Assembly: GCA_048268105.1 (NCBI GenBank)
Contig: JBLWWH010000006.1
Span: forward strand, 89,354-153,353
Source of the DNA: Profundicola sp048268105
GTDB taxonomy: Bacteria > Bacteroidota > Bacteroidia > Flavobacteriales > Weeksellaceae
Direction: 5' to 3'
Length of the DNA: 64,000 nt
The translations under genes were made by a program, and so were the position numbers. Shown one piece after another: positions 32,986-41,581 of the stretch. Under the pieces are notes generated by a model, which was not told the origin of the DNA, did no database searches, and saw only the letters and a list, made by a program, of their open reading frames with translations. How positions within the stretch are numbered: position 1 is the stretch's first letter; the number at the start of each line of letters is the position of its first letter.

Positions 32986-34008
32986 ATGTTGAATCCTGAT
33001 AAAATATTTGAGCTTAAAAGAATCTTACAATCTCCTAAGAAAATTGTGATTATCCCTCATAAGAATCCCGATGGTGATGCTATTGGTTCTACTTTAGGTT
33101 TATCTCAAATACTAAAGAAACTAGGACATGATGTGCAAATTATTTCGCCAAATGATTTTCCAAAATTCTTAAAGTGGATGCCGGAAGCAAAGAAAATATT
33201 TAATGCAGATTTCAATCCGAAAGGTGCAAAAATAGCCTTTGCGCAGGCCGATGTTCTATTCATGTTAGACTTCAACGAACCTTCAAGAGTAGATCAATTA
33301 GAAGAGTTGATTAATGAATCTTCAGCATATAAAATTCTTATTGATCATCATCAATTTCCACAAGAATTTGATTTTACCTATTCAAACACCGAAATGCCGG
33401 CAACCTGTGAGATGGTGTGGCATTTTGCTGAGGCCATGAACTGGACCGATTTGGTAGATGCTGATATTGCCACTTGCCTATACACCGGAATCATAACCGA
33501 TACTGGGAATTTTAAATTCGCTTCTTTTAAACCATCTACACTAGAAACCGCTGCTCATTTAATTAGGCATGGAGCAGAACCTTATAAAATTTTAGATTAT
33601 TTGGATACCTTTTCTGCATCTCGACTTATATTATTGAGTAGATTCTTAGATAATATTCAAGTTTTTCCTGAATATAGAACAACTTTGTTCACCATGAGTC
33701 GTGAGGAATTAGTAGAAAACGGCTATCAAAAAGGAGATACTGAAGGTTTTGTAAATTATGGTTTGAGCTTAGAAAATATTGTTTTCTCTGTGTTTATGGC
33801 AGATGATACGCAAAAAGATATGGTTAAAATCTCTTTTAGATCAAAAGGCAATTTCGATTGTAGCGAAGTGGCTAGAGAACATTTTAATGGAGGAGGCCAT
33901 GTGAATGCTTCGGGTGGAAGATCCGATAAAAGTATAGAAGATACCGTAAAAGAATTCGTAAATTTGTTGCCTAATTATGCAGAAAAACTTGAAAATACTA
34001 CTATTTAG
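32986..34008 (+). CDS. nrnA: NrnA-type DHH phosphoesterase (nanoRNase / pAp phosphatase)
   Basis: Degrades very short RNA and 3'-phosphoadenosine 5'-phosphate. The 340-residue protein has the DHH domain motifs IPHKNPDGDAIGSTLG (about 22-37), LFMLDFNEPSR, the DHH triad in ILIDHHQFP, and YTGIITDTGNFKF, and the C-terminal DHHA1 domain with FNGGGHVNASGG. All metal-binding residues are present. Its 3' end overlaps the GldI-like gene by 32 bases, so they are co-translated. Confidence 0.9.
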   Translation: MLNPDKIFELKRILQSPKKIVIIPHKNPDGDAIGSTLGLSQILKKLGHDVQIISPNDFPKFLKWMPEAKKIFNADFNPKGAKIAFAQADVLFMLDFNEPSRVDQLEELINESSAYKILIDHHQFPQEFDFTYSNTEMPATCEMVWHFAEAMNWTDLVDADIATCLYTGIITDTGNFKFASFKPSTLETAAHLIRHGAEPYKILDYLDTFSASRLILLSRFLDNIQVFPEYRTTLFTMSREELVENGYQKGDTEGFVNYGLSLENIVFSVFMADDTQKDMVKISFRSKGNFDCSEVAREHFNGGGHVNASGGRSDKSIEDTVKEFVNLLPNYAEKLENTTI

Positions 34009-34525
34009 CCTTGTCTTAACAAGCAGTTTTTTGGTGAGTTGTAATAAAACTCCACCTCAATATCCAACCGTTTACTCTAATGATGGTTTTTTAGAATATT
34101 CTAAGAAGTTTAATAAACAATTAAAGGACTTAGAGGATAAGGATATTCAAATTTATATTCAAAAACATTCAGAGGATTTTCTTCCTACAAATGCAGGCTT
34201 TTATATGACCAGAACCGAAATGGTAAACGTGAGAACGGTTAAGGATTTCGATACCATTCGATTTAACTATCAGGTTAGCAATATGCAAGATAGCGTCATA
34301 TATTCTTATGATGAGATTGGAAATCAGCTAATTGTAATGGGGCAGACTTCTATGATTCCAGGAATAGAATATGGTTTAAAAAGAATGAGCGAAGGCGAAT
34401 ATGCTAAGTTATTAGTTCCTTCATCTTTGGCCTACGGGGTAGATGGAGATAGAAAAAGCATCGGAACTGATGAGCCTCTTGTAATCGAAATTAATTTAGA
34501 AGATATAGTCAACTATGAAAAGTAA
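33977..34525 (+). CDS. gldI: GldI-like FKBP peptidyl-prolyl isomerase lipoprotein
   Basis: A 182-residue lipoprotein: signal MQKNLKILLFSLVLTSSFLVSC with lipobox LVSC. The C-terminal half is an FKBP-type isomerase domain (VMGQTSMIPGIEYGLKRMSEGEYAKLL, then SSLAYGVDG). Size and layout match GldI, a lipoprotein needed for gliding and type IX secretion in Flavobacterium; it may fold exported proteins in the periplasm. The start at 33977 lies inside nrnA (32-base overlap), and the 3' end overlaps the next PPIase gene by 11 bases. GldI identity is a family-level call; a general FKBP is the alternative. Confidence 0.75.
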   Translation: MQKNLKILLFSLVLTSSFLVSCNKTPPQYPTVYSNDGFLEYSKKFNKQLKDLEDKDIQIYIQKHSEDFLPTNAGFYMTRTEMVNVRTVKDFDTIRFNYQVSNMQDSVIYSYDEIGNQLIVMGQTSMIPGIEYGLKRMSEGEYAKLLVPSSLAYGVDGDRKSIGTDEPLVIEINLEDIVNYEK

Positions 34526-35594
34526 TTCAATTAAATTAATAATACTTGTTATGCTATTCGTGACAAGTTGTAGTACAATACCAAAATATATGAGTAAAGA
34601 AGAGTACAAAGCATTAGGTGACGGTTTATACGCACATATGCAAACCACAAAGGGTGACATGTTAATCAAATTACATGAGAAAGAAACTCCAATGACTGTA
34701 GCCAACTTTGTAGGTTTAGCAGAAGGTAAAATTGATAATAAAGCTAAAAAATTAGGTGTTCCTTTTTACGATGGAATCATCTTTCACAGAGTTATTAAAG
34801 ATTTTATGATTCAAGGTGGAGATCCAACGGGTACAGGTATGGGAGATCCTGGATATAAATTCGAAGATGAATTTGATGAAAATTTAGAACACGATAAAAA
34901 AGGTATTTTATCAATGGCAAATTCAGGTCCTAATACCAATGGCTCTCAATTTTTCATTACAGAAGTTCCCACGCCTTGGTTAGATGGTAAACATTCAGTT
35001 TTTGGTGAAGTAATCGACGGTTTAGAAGTTATTGATACCATTGCTAATGTTGCTAAAGGACCACAAGACAAGCCAAAGGTTGACATTGCAATTAAGCATG
35101 TAGATATCATCAGAAAAGGTGATGACTATAAAAAATATGATGCTTTAAAATCTTTTAAATCAGCTAAAGCTAATCATAAAACTAAATTAGAAGAAGCTAA
35201 GAAAAAAGAGGCTGAAAAGTTGAAAGCTGAAACTGATAGAATCCAAGAATTAAGTAAGAATTCAGAAATTGCTGATAGCGGATTAAAATATAACATCTTA
35301 GAAAAAGGTGACGGAGCAAAACCAGTTGCTGGAGATGATATCCAAGTACACTATACTTTGCGTTTAGCAAATGGTAAAGTTTTAGACTCCTCTTATGATA
35401 GACAACAACCTTTAGATATTATAGTTGGTCAAACCCAATTAATTCAAGGTTGGATGCAAGCATTAACTATGTTTGAGAGAGGATCTAAAGTTTTCTTAAC
35501 TATCCCTCCAACACTTGGATATGGTACACAAGGAGCGGGAGGAATTATTCCACCAAACGCTACTTTGTATTTCGATATGGAAGTTTTAAAGTAA
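34515..35594 (+). CDS. Dual-family immunophilin: cyclophilin fused to FKBP, lipoprotein
   Basis: A 359-residue lipoprotein (signal LIILVMLFVTSC, lipobox VTSC). Residues about 38-195 form a cyclophilin domain (YDGIIFHRVIKDFMIQGGDPTG, SMANSGPNTNGSQFFIT). A charged coiled-coil linker (about 205-245, HKTKLEEAKKKEAEKLKAET) leads into an FKBP domain (about 250-359; VHYTLRLANGKVLDSSYDRQ, GYGTQGAGGIIPPNATL). Cyclophilin-FKBP fusions are known in Flavobacterium and spirochaetes but are uncommon. Both active sites look complete, so it is probably a periplasmic chaperone. Overlap with the GldI-like gene indicates one operon; terminator at 35617-35652. Confidence 0.9.
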   Translation: MKSNSIKLIILVMLFVTSCSTIPKYMSKEEYKALGDGLYAHMQTTKGDMLIKLHEKETPMTVANFVGLAEGKIDNKAKKLGVPFYDGIIFHRVIKDFMIQGGDPTGTGMGDPGYKFEDEFDENLEHDKKGILSMANSGPNTNGSQFFITEVPTPWLDGKHSVFGEVIDGLEVIDTIANVAKGPQDKPKVDIAIKHVDIIRKGDDYKKYDALKSFKSAKANHKTKLEEAKKKEAEKLKAETDRIQELSKNSEIADSGLKYNILEKGDGAKPVAGDDIQVHYTLRLANGKVLDSSYDRQQPLDIIVGQTQLIQGWMQALTMFERGSKVFLTIPPTLGYGTQGAGGIIPPNATLYFDMEVLK

Positions 35595-35616
35595 TATTTT
35601 AAAACACAAAAAATAA

Positions 35617-35652
35617 AGTACGGATCTTAAATTTAAGGACCGTACTTTTTTG
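35617..35652 (+). terminator. Terminator of the nrnA-gldI-PPIase unit
   Basis: AGTACGG ... CCGTACT arms close an inner AT-rich stem (CTTAAATTTAAG); six T follow. Confidence 0.85.
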
Positions 35653-35726
35653 TTTTTAAGATTTTAAACTTGAATATTAAATCCGTATATTTCTATCCTA
35701 TTTTTGAACTTGAATATTCGTAATTA

Positions 35727-36824
35727 ATGCAATTAAAACAAATTATAAGTGCCTTAGAAAGTTGGGCACCTAAATCAGATGCCGAAGATTTTGACAATGT
35801 AGGATTGCTGGTGGGAGATCCTTCTGCAGAAATTAATAAGGCATTGGTAGCCTTAGATGTTACAGACGAACTAATGCAAGAGGCTTTAGATAAAGATGTA
35901 GATCTTATTATTACTTTTCATCCATTGATTTTTAAAGGGATAAAGCGACTTTCGGGTAAATCTCGCGTAGAGCGCTTGGTTGTTAAAGCAATTCAAAATA
36001 ACATAGCAATTTATGCTATTCATACTAATTTAGATGCTCAGCTTGACGGTGTTAATGGTCGAATTTGTCAGCAATTAGGGTTGAAAAATAATCAAATTCT
36101 AATGCCCAAAAACGATAATTTGAATAAGTTAGTTTTCTTTGTTCCTCACAAGGAGGCTGAGAAAGTAAAAGATGCTATTTTCGCCATCGGCGCCGGATGG
36201 ATTGGCAACTACGCAGAATGTAGTTTTAATACAAAAGGAGAAGGAACTTTTATGCCCGTGGGTTCAGCCGATCCAGCATTGGGTGAATTGAACGTCAGAC
36301 ACACCGAGCCAGAAACCAAAGTAGAAATCCTCATCCAAAATCACCAAGTGGGTGCTGCGTTAAAAGCTATGCGAGATGCTCATCCCTATGAAGAGGTGGC
36401 ATATGATTTAATCGCTTTGAATAACGCTGACCAAACCAAAGGAATGGGGCAAATTGGTGAGTTCGAAACACCTATGAACGAGGAGAATTTCTTAAAACAT
36501 GTAAAAGAAAATCTACCTACGGACTGTATTCGCCATTCTAGATTAAATGGTAAAAAAATTAAAAAAGTTGCTGTTTTGGGAGGCTCGGGTGCATTTGGAA
36601 TTGCCGCTGCTAAAGCTGCAGGTGCTGATGCATTTGTGACTGCTGATATGAAATATCATGATTTCTTTTTAGCGGATGAAGACATATTGTTATGTGATAT
36701 TGGACATTATGAATCAGAACAATTCACTAAAAATCATATAACAAGCTATATTACAGAAAAATTTCCTAATTTTGCAATCCTTATATCAGGTATAAACACG
36801 AATCCAATAAACTACTATATTTAA
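35727..36824 (+). CDS. Nif3-like dinuclear metal centre protein (YqfO type)
   Basis: A 365-residue member of the Nif3/DUF34 family, hexameric proteins with two metal ions and uncertain role (annotated as GTP cyclohydrolase I type 2 homologue). Metal-site segments: FDNVGLLVGD, IITFHPLIF (about residues 61-69), YAIHTNLDAQLDGVN and the C-terminal GADAFVTADMKYHDF and DIGHYESEQF. Residues about 135-230 are an inserted PII/CutA-like domain (LVFFVPHKEAEKVKDAIFA), as in YqfO. It is followed after 2 bases by the coiled-coil gene, so they are co-transcribed. A -7 box TATTTTTG lies at 35699-35706. Confidence 0.88.
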   Translation: MQLKQIISALESWAPKSDAEDFDNVGLLVGDPSAEINKALVALDVTDELMQEALDKDVDLIITFHPLIFKGIKRLSGKSRVERLVVKAIQNNIAIYAIHTNLDAQLDGVNGRICQQLGLKNNQILMPKNDNLNKLVFFVPHKEAEKVKDAIFAIGAGWIGNYAECSFNTKGEGTFMPVGSADPALGELNVRHTEPETKVEILIQNHQVGAALKAMRDAHPYEEVAYDLIALNNADQTKGMGQIGEFETPMNEENFLKHVKENLPTDCIRHSRLNGKKIKKVAVLGGSGAFGIAAAKAAGADAFVTADMKYHDFFLADEDILLCDIGHYESEQFTKNHITSYITEKFPNFAILISGINTNPINYYI

Positions 36825-36826
36825 TT

Positions 36827-37606
36827 ATGGCTAAAACAAAAAAAAGTGACATAACGGTTGAAGATAAATTACGCGCATTATATGATTTGCAATTAATTGA
36901 TTCTCGACTGGATGAAATTAGAAACACGCGCGGCGAGTTGCCTTTAGAAGTGCAGGATTTAGAAGATGACATAGCAGGTTACGAAAAGCGACACGCAAAA
37001 ATTACCGAAGAGGTAAAAGAATTGGATAAAGACATCAAGGCTCGCAAAGAATCTATCAAGCAGTCAGAAGCTTTAATTAAAAAATATACGGGTCAGCAAG
37101 ATAACGTTAGAAATAACCGTGAGTTTGAAGCTTTGGCGAAAGAAATCGAGTATCAAGAGTTAGAAATTGAACTGAGTGAGAAAAGAATCAAAGAGTTCAA
37201 ATTCAAAATCGAGGAGAAAAAAGAATTGATTGCAAAGGTTGACGAAAAATTAGCTAATTATAGAGAGCACCTTGATCACAAGAACTCCGAGCTAGATAAA
37301 ATCGTTAAAGAAACAGAAAAGGAAGAAAAAACTTTGTTGAAGAAAGCAGAGGAGTTTTCTCAAAATATCGAGCCAAGATTATTAAAAGCTTACACCAAAA
37401 TTAGAGCTGCTGTTAAAAATGGTTTAGCGGTTGTTCCAGTTGAAAGAGGAGCTTCTGCAGGTTCTTATTTCACTATTCCACCACAACGTCAAATGGAGAT
37501 TGCATTACGCAAGAAAATCATTACAGATGAGCATAGTGGTAGAATTTTGGTTGATGCTGAACTAGCAGCCGAAGAAAGACAAAAAATGGAGGATATTATT
37601 AAGTAG
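36827..37606 (+). CDS. Coiled-coil protein of the C4 zinc-ribbon (DUF164/CT398) family, cysteines lost
   Basis: A 259-residue protein with a long antiparallel coiled coil (about residues 25-180) and a C-terminal zinc-ribbon-like domain. In relatives that domain has two CxxC pairs. Here the positions read GASAGSYF (S210, S213) and IITDEHSGRIL (D234, S237), so all four ligands are gone while the surrounding IPPQRQMEI and GRILVD remain. The fold is thus kept without zinc. Its role is uncertain; family members are often next to Nif3 genes, as here. Confidence 0.85.
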   Translation: MAKTKKSDITVEDKLRALYDLQLIDSRLDEIRNTRGELPLEVQDLEDDIAGYEKRHAKITEEVKELDKDIKARKESIKQSEALIKKYTGQQDNVRNNREFEALAKEIEYQELEIELSEKRIKEFKFKIEEKKELIAKVDEKLANYREHLDHKNSELDKIVKETEKEEKTLLKKAEEFSQNIEPRLLKAYTKIRAAVKNGLAVVPVERGASAGSYFTIPPQRQMEIALRKKIITDEHSGRILVDAELAAEERQKMEDIIK

Positions 37607-37629
37607 TATCATTTGTTTTCAAAATTTAG

Positions 37630-37657
37630 AATCGCTCTCATTGGGAGCGATTTTTTT
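37630..37657 (+). terminator. Terminator of the Nif3 unit
   Basis: AATCGCTCTC and GGGAGCGATT pair around a short loop (one G-T wobble) and are followed by seven T. Confidence 0.88.
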
Positions 37658-37775
37658 ATTTAAAAATGTCTCGTTCAATCATGTTTAATCATAGTTCAAA
37701 CTAGTATTTGTAAGCCTTTGGATAAAATTGAAAAGGATAAAACAAACAATGTTTAGAGATTAACTTGATTTTCCT

Positions 37776-37783
37776 TATTTTTG
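37776..37783 (+). promoter_or_regulatory. -7 promoter box for ppk2
   Basis: TATTTTTG, 21 bases before the ppk2 ATG at 37805. Confidence 0.55.
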
Positions 37784-37804
37784 AGATAAACAGATTTAAA
37801 ACCT

Positions 37805-38626
37805 ATGGGAGAATTTAATTTAAAAGATCTAGAGCTAATTCATAGTGAAAAGGAGATAATGGAATTTTTGATTGATAATAAAGTCATCAAAGAGAAGAAA
37901 TTCCTCAAACAACTGGCTTACGAGAAAGAATTGGCCGAGCTACAAGTTGAGTTGGTCCGTTTGCAAGCTGATATTATAGAAAGTGGTAAGCGGCTTTTAA
38001 TTATATTCGAAGGTAGAGACGCAGCTGGAAAAGGAGGAACGATTAAGAGATTCTTGATGAATATAAATCCCAAAAAAGCGAAGATTGTTGCCTTACCTAA
38101 ACCTACGGAGCAAGAGCAAAAGGAATGGTATTTTCAGAGATACATCAAACATCTACCAAGAGAAGGAGAGATTGCTTTCTTTGATAGGAGTTGGTATAAT
38201 CGAGCTGTGGTGGAACCTGTTTTTGGGTTTTGTACGGAGGAACAATATGATCTTTTCATGAAAGAGGTTAACCTGCTGGAGCAGCGTTTGGTGAATGATG
38301 GAATTATCTTATTTAAATTTTTCTTAGATATCTCCAAAGAAGAACAAGAGGAGAGATTAGATAAAAGAAGAGAAAGTCCATTGAAGAGATGGAAAATTGG
38401 CGGATTAGATGAACAAGCTCAAGAAAAATGGGATGATTATTCTAAATACATCGAAAAAATGATCAAGGAAACCTCCACGGAAGAACTACCTTGGATCGAA
38501 ATTAAAACCGATAGCAAGAAAAAGGCAAGATTAGAAGCTATCAAATATGTTTTAGATAATATTCCAGGTTTTGAACCAGAAATTAAAATTAAAACCAAAA
38601 AGAAAATAGTTACCAAACATTCCTAA
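37805..38626 (+). CDS. ppk2: Polyphosphate kinase 2
   Basis: PPK2 makes nucleoside tri- or diphosphates from polyphosphate. This 273-residue single-domain enzyme has Walker A in IIFEGRDAAGKGGTIKRF (about residues 69-86), FFDRSWYNRAVVEPVFGF with the Walker B/lid residues (about 127-144), and RRESPLKRWKIGGLDE. The single-domain length fits the short PPK2 classes; the preferred substrate (ADP/GDP or AMP) cannot be assigned here. The C-terminus is lysine-rich. The DUF2007 gene follows after 3 bases. Confidence 0.92.
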   Translation: MGEFNLKDLELIHSEKEIMEFLIDNKVIKEKKFLKQLAYEKELAELQVELVRLQADIIESGKRLLIIFEGRDAAGKGGTIKRFLMNINPKKAKIVALPKPTEQEQKEWYFQRYIKHLPREGEIAFFDRSWYNRAVVEPVFGFCTEEQYDLFMKEVNLLEQRLVNDGIILFKFFLDISKEEQEERLDKRRESPLKRWKIGGLDEQAQEKWDDYSKYIEKMIKETSTEELPWIEIKTDSKKKARLEAIKYVLDNIPGFEPEIKIKTKKKIVTKHS

Positions 38627-38629
38627 GCT

Positions 38630-38851
38630 ATGGCAAAGTTTACCATTTTACACACATTTTATAATCCAGTAGAAGCAGAAATCTTCAAGGCTAAATTAGA
38701 AAGCGAGGGAATTAGAGCTTATGTATTAGACCAGAATCAACTGTATTCACAGATTCCCTCAACCATGGGAGGCTATAGACTACAGGTAGAAACCGAATAT
38801 TTTTTAAAAGCTAAACAGATTTTAGATAAATCTTTGGAGAATGAAGAATAA
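38630..38851 (+). CDS. DUF2007 family small protein
   Basis: A 73-residue cytoplasmic protein, FTILHTFYNPVEAEIFKAKLESEGI ... then GGYRLQVETEYFLKAKQIL. This alpha/beta pattern is the DUF2007 domain (putative signal transducing, PII-like fold). It starts 3 bases after ppk2, so is probably co-expressed. Its stop codon (38849-38851) lies within the rplS promoter region. Function unknown. Confidence 0.8.
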   Translation: MAKFTILHTFYNPVEAEIFKAKLESEGIRAYVLDQNQLYSQIPSTMGGYRLQVETEYFLKAKQILDKSLENEE

Positions 38852-38863
38852 TTTGTAATTTTG
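38833..38863 (+). promoter_or_regulatory. Promoter of rplS
   Basis: TTTG (38833-38836) and TAATTTTG (38856-38863) are separated by 19 bases, an exact fit to the Bacteroidota consensus. The element overlaps the end of the DUF2007 gene and predicts a leader of about 65 bases. Confidence 0.85.
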
Positions 38864-38933
38864 CCGTCCGATTGAATAACCTCTGACGATAATCGTGTAT
38901 GTTATTGAATTGATTAATTGAAATTATAAGACA

Positions 38934-39278
38934 ATGGACAATTTAGTAAAGTACGTAGAAGATAAATACGTTGCTAAAAAAGAATTACCAAAATTTGCTG
39001 CAGGTGATACAATCACTGTATACCAAGAGATTTCTGAGGGTGGTAAAACACGTGTACAGTTTTTCCGTGGTGTAGTATTACAAAAAAGAGGTTCTGGTGC
39101 AACTGAAACATTCACGATTAGAAAAATGAGTGGTGAAATAGGTGTAGAAAGAATCTTACCTTTAAACATGCCATCAATTCAAAAAATTGAAGTAAACAAA
39201 AGAGGTAAAGTTAGAAGAGCAAGAATTTTCTACTTTAGAAAACTACGCGGTAAAAAAGCAAGGATTAAAGAAGTTTAA
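38934..39278 (+). CDS. rplS: 50S ribosomal protein L19
   Basis: The 114-residue ribosomal protein at the 30S-50S interface. Diagnostic: FAAGDTITVYQEI, FRGVVLQKRGSG, FTIRKMSGEIGVERILPLN and the basic C-terminus RRARIFYFRKLRGKKARIKE. It is a single gene with its own strong promoter and terminator, not in the usual rpsP-rimM-trmD-rplS operon. Confidence 0.97.
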   Translation: MDNLVKYVEDKYVAKKELPKFAAGDTITVYQEISEGGKTRVQFFRGVVLQKRGSGATETFTIRKMSGEIGVERILPLNMPSIQKIEVNKRGKVRRARIFYFRKLRGKKARIKEV

Positions 39279-39302
39279 AAAGTCTAAATCTATTTGTGTT
39301 AG

Positions 39303-39336
39303 AAAATCCCAAAGCTATAAGTGTTGGGATTTTTTG
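39303..39336 (+). terminator. Terminator of rplS
   Basis: AAAATCCCAA and TTGGGATTTT form a 10-bp stem around an 11-base loop, followed by more T. Confidence 0.88.
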
Positions 39337-39395
39337 TTTTTATTCACTTTTTAGATTTTCAAATCCATACTTTTAAATAAATCCAAGAATAGCCT

Positions 39396-39403
39396 TATCT
39401 TTG
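39396..39403 (+). promoter_or_regulatory. -7 promoter box for the RNA methyltransferase gene
   Basis: TATCTTTG matches the consensus. The TTG inside it (39401) opens the reading frame but is not a plausible start, as transcription begins after it; ATG 39434 is chosen. Confidence 0.6.
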
Positions 39404-39433
39404 AAAAAATCCGAAAATTTGGAAAATTTTAGA

Positions 39434-40564
39434 ATGCAAGCCAAAACCTTTTATGGTTTTGAAGAGATATTAGCCCGTGAAATTCAAAAGTTGGGCGGTG
39501 CCGACGTAAAAGTTAGAAATAGATTAGTTGAGTTTTATGGTGATACTGGTTTTATGTACAAAGCTAACTATAGCCTACGTACGGCTATTAGAATCATGAA
39601 ACCTATCCTTAGTTTTAAGGCTAAAAACGAAGATGAACTCTATGAGCAAGTCAAAGAATATGCTTGGGAAGATCATATTCGTAGTACGGCAACTTTTAAA
39701 ATCGATGCCACAGTAAATTCTCCTAACTTCAAGCATTCTCATTTTGCTGCGTTGCGTGTGAAAGATGCGATTGCAGATAGATTTATGGATAGAAAAGGCA
39801 GAAGACCTAATGTAGAGAAATATAACCCAGATATTGTTATCAACCTACACATCACTCACACCACGATAACTTTGTCATTGGATAGTTCTGGTGAGCCATT
39901 GTTTAAACGTGGTTATCGTCAAGACGGAGGAAAGGCGCCTATTAACGAAGTTATGGCGGCAGGCCTATTGCAAATGGCAGGCTGGGATGGAAAAGGCCAC
40001 TTCTTAGATCCCATGTGTGGTTCGGGAACTTTTCTTATAGAAGCAGCTATGATTGCTATGAATATTCCGGCTCAAGTTCACAGAGAACATTTTACATTCG
40101 AAAATTGGAAAGATTTTGATCAAGAATTATGGAATAAGATCCGTGATGTTAGATTAGATCGAATGAATGATTTTTATGGTACTATTACAGGTTATGATAA
40201 TAATTATGTAATGATTAAAGTAGCAGAAAGAAACATAGAAAATGCAAATCTTAAGGAATTTATCGATGTGAAACAGGTTAACTTCTTCCAAACTCAAAAA
40301 GAAGAAAGTCCACTGTTGATTGTTTTCAATCCGCCTTATGATGAGCGTTTAGAGATAAAAGTTGATAATTTCTATCGTAAAATTGGAGATACATTAAAGC
40401 AAGGTTATCCGCATACTACAGCATGGTTCATTACAGCAGATAATAGAGCTGTGAAAGAAACAGGATTGCGCCCAGAGCAAGAGATCAAATTATATAATGG
40501 AAAACTAGAAACAAATTTCCTGAGGTATGATATCTATAATGCTGGTGATGGCTCTACTTCATAG
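39434..40564 (+). CDS. THUMP-domain class I SAM-dependent RNA methyltransferase (RlmL-N family)
   Basis: Likely modifies guanine N2 in 23S rRNA, as the N-terminal half of E. coli RlmKL does. The 376-residue protein starts at ATG 39434 (MQAKTFYGFEEILAREI). The THUMP domain spans about 45-150; the methyltransferase domain has LDPMCGSGTFLIEAA (SAM binding, about 194-208) and the catalytic NPPY in IVFNPPYDERL. The two-base gap to the next gene's TTG suggests a shared transcript with the glycosyltransferase and tadA. Confidence 0.88.
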   Translation: MQAKTFYGFEEILAREIQKLGGADVKVRNRLVEFYGDTGFMYKANYSLRTAIRIMKPILSFKAKNEDELYEQVKEYAWEDHIRSTATFKIDATVNSPNFKHSHFAALRVKDAIADRFMDRKGRRPNVEKYNPDIVINLHITHTTITLSLDSSGEPLFKRGYRQDGGKAPINEVMAAGLLQMAGWDGKGHFLDPMCGSGTFLIEAAMIAMNIPAQVHREHFTFENWKDFDQELWNKIRDVRLDRMNDFYGTITGYDNNYVMIKVAERNIENANLKEFIDVKQVNFFQTQKEESPLLIVFNPPYDERLEIKVDNFYRKIGDTLKQGYPHTTAWFITADNRAVKETGLRPEQEIKLYNGKLETNFLRYDIYNAGDGSTS

Positions 40565-40567
40565 ACT

Positions 40568-41581
40568 TTGAAACCTCAAGACGAAATACAACTTTCTATC
40601 ATTATTGCAGTTTATCAGCGACAAGATGAACTGACCAGTTTGCTGAATAGTCTTGTGAAGCAATCTGATAAGAATTTTGAGGTTATAATTGTTGACGATG
40701 GTTCTCCCAGTAAGTTAGAGCCAATCGTAGATGGATTTAAGGGACTTCTGAATATTAAATATTTTTATAAAGATAATTCTGGACCGGGATTGTCTCGTAA
40801 CTTTGGTATGTCTAAAGCCGAAGGTAATTATTTTATATTTTTAGACTCAGACACCATTATTCCAAGGCATTATATTGAAGAAGTTAAAAAGGAATTAACT
40901 TCTGATTATGTAGATTTCTTTGGTGGATCAGACAACGCGCATGAATCTTTTGATGCTCTGCAAAAAGCCATTAATTTTTCTATGACTTCTTTCCTTACCA
41001 CGGGTGGTGTAAGAGGTGGAAAAAAAGCGGTCAAAAACTTTCAGCCTAGAAGTTTTAATATGGGAATTTCTCAAAAGGCATATTTGGCTACAGGTGGATT
41101 TAGTGAAATGAGAGTAGGCGAAGATCCAGATCTATCGATGAGCTTGTGGGAAAAAGGATTCAAAAGTAGATGGTTTCCTAATGCCTATGTATATCATAAG
41201 CGCAGAACTTCACTCAAAAACTTTGGTAAACAAGTTAAATCCTTTGGGATTGCACGCCCAATTTTAAATCAGCGCCATCCTAGATATAAATCAATAACAT
41301 TTTGGTTCCCAACGATATTTATTGTAGGTTTTACATTGGCTTTCATCCTATTATTTTTCGGACTTTGGCATTTTATGGCTTTGTATGGAATTTATTTTGC
41401 CTTCATATTTATTCTTTCATCCATTGAAAATAAATCTGTGAAGGTTGGTCTCATGTCCTGTATTACAAGCTTTATTCAGTTCGAAATGTATGGATTTGGA
41501 TTTTTGCGTTCACAAATTATGATTAACTTATTGGGCAAAAAGCCTAAAGAAGCATTTCCCACACACTTTTATAAGCAATAA
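40568..41581 (+). CDS. Family 2 glycosyltransferase with C-terminal membrane helices
   Basis: A 337-residue GT-A enzyme. Donor-site motifs: LSIIIAVYQRQDELTSLL, FEVIIVDDGSP and FIFLDSDTIIP (the DXD-like DSD), then RVGEDPDLSMSLWEKGF (acceptor/catalytic ED). Two hydrophobic helices follow near 250-295 (FWFPTIFIVGFTLAFILLFF). The start is TTG at 40568. The stop is directly followed by the tadA ATG. Donor and acceptor unknown; a role in surface polysaccharide or lipid glycosylation is inference. Confidence 0.85.
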   Translation: MKPQDEIQLSIIIAVYQRQDELTSLLNSLVKQSDKNFEVIIVDDGSPSKLEPIVDGFKGLLNIKYFYKDNSGPGLSRNFGMSKAEGNYFIFLDSDTIIPRHYIEEVKKELTSDYVDFFGGSDNAHESFDALQKAINFSMTSFLTTGGVRGGKKAVKNFQPRSFNMGISQKAYLATGGFSEMRVGEDPDLSMSLWEKGFKSRWFPNAYVYHKRRTSLKNFGKQVKSFGIARPILNQRHPRYKSITFWFPTIFIVGFTLAFILLFFGLWHFMALYGIYFAFIFILSSIENKSVKVGLMSCITSFIQFEMYGFGFLRSQIMINLLGKKPKEAFPTHFYKQ

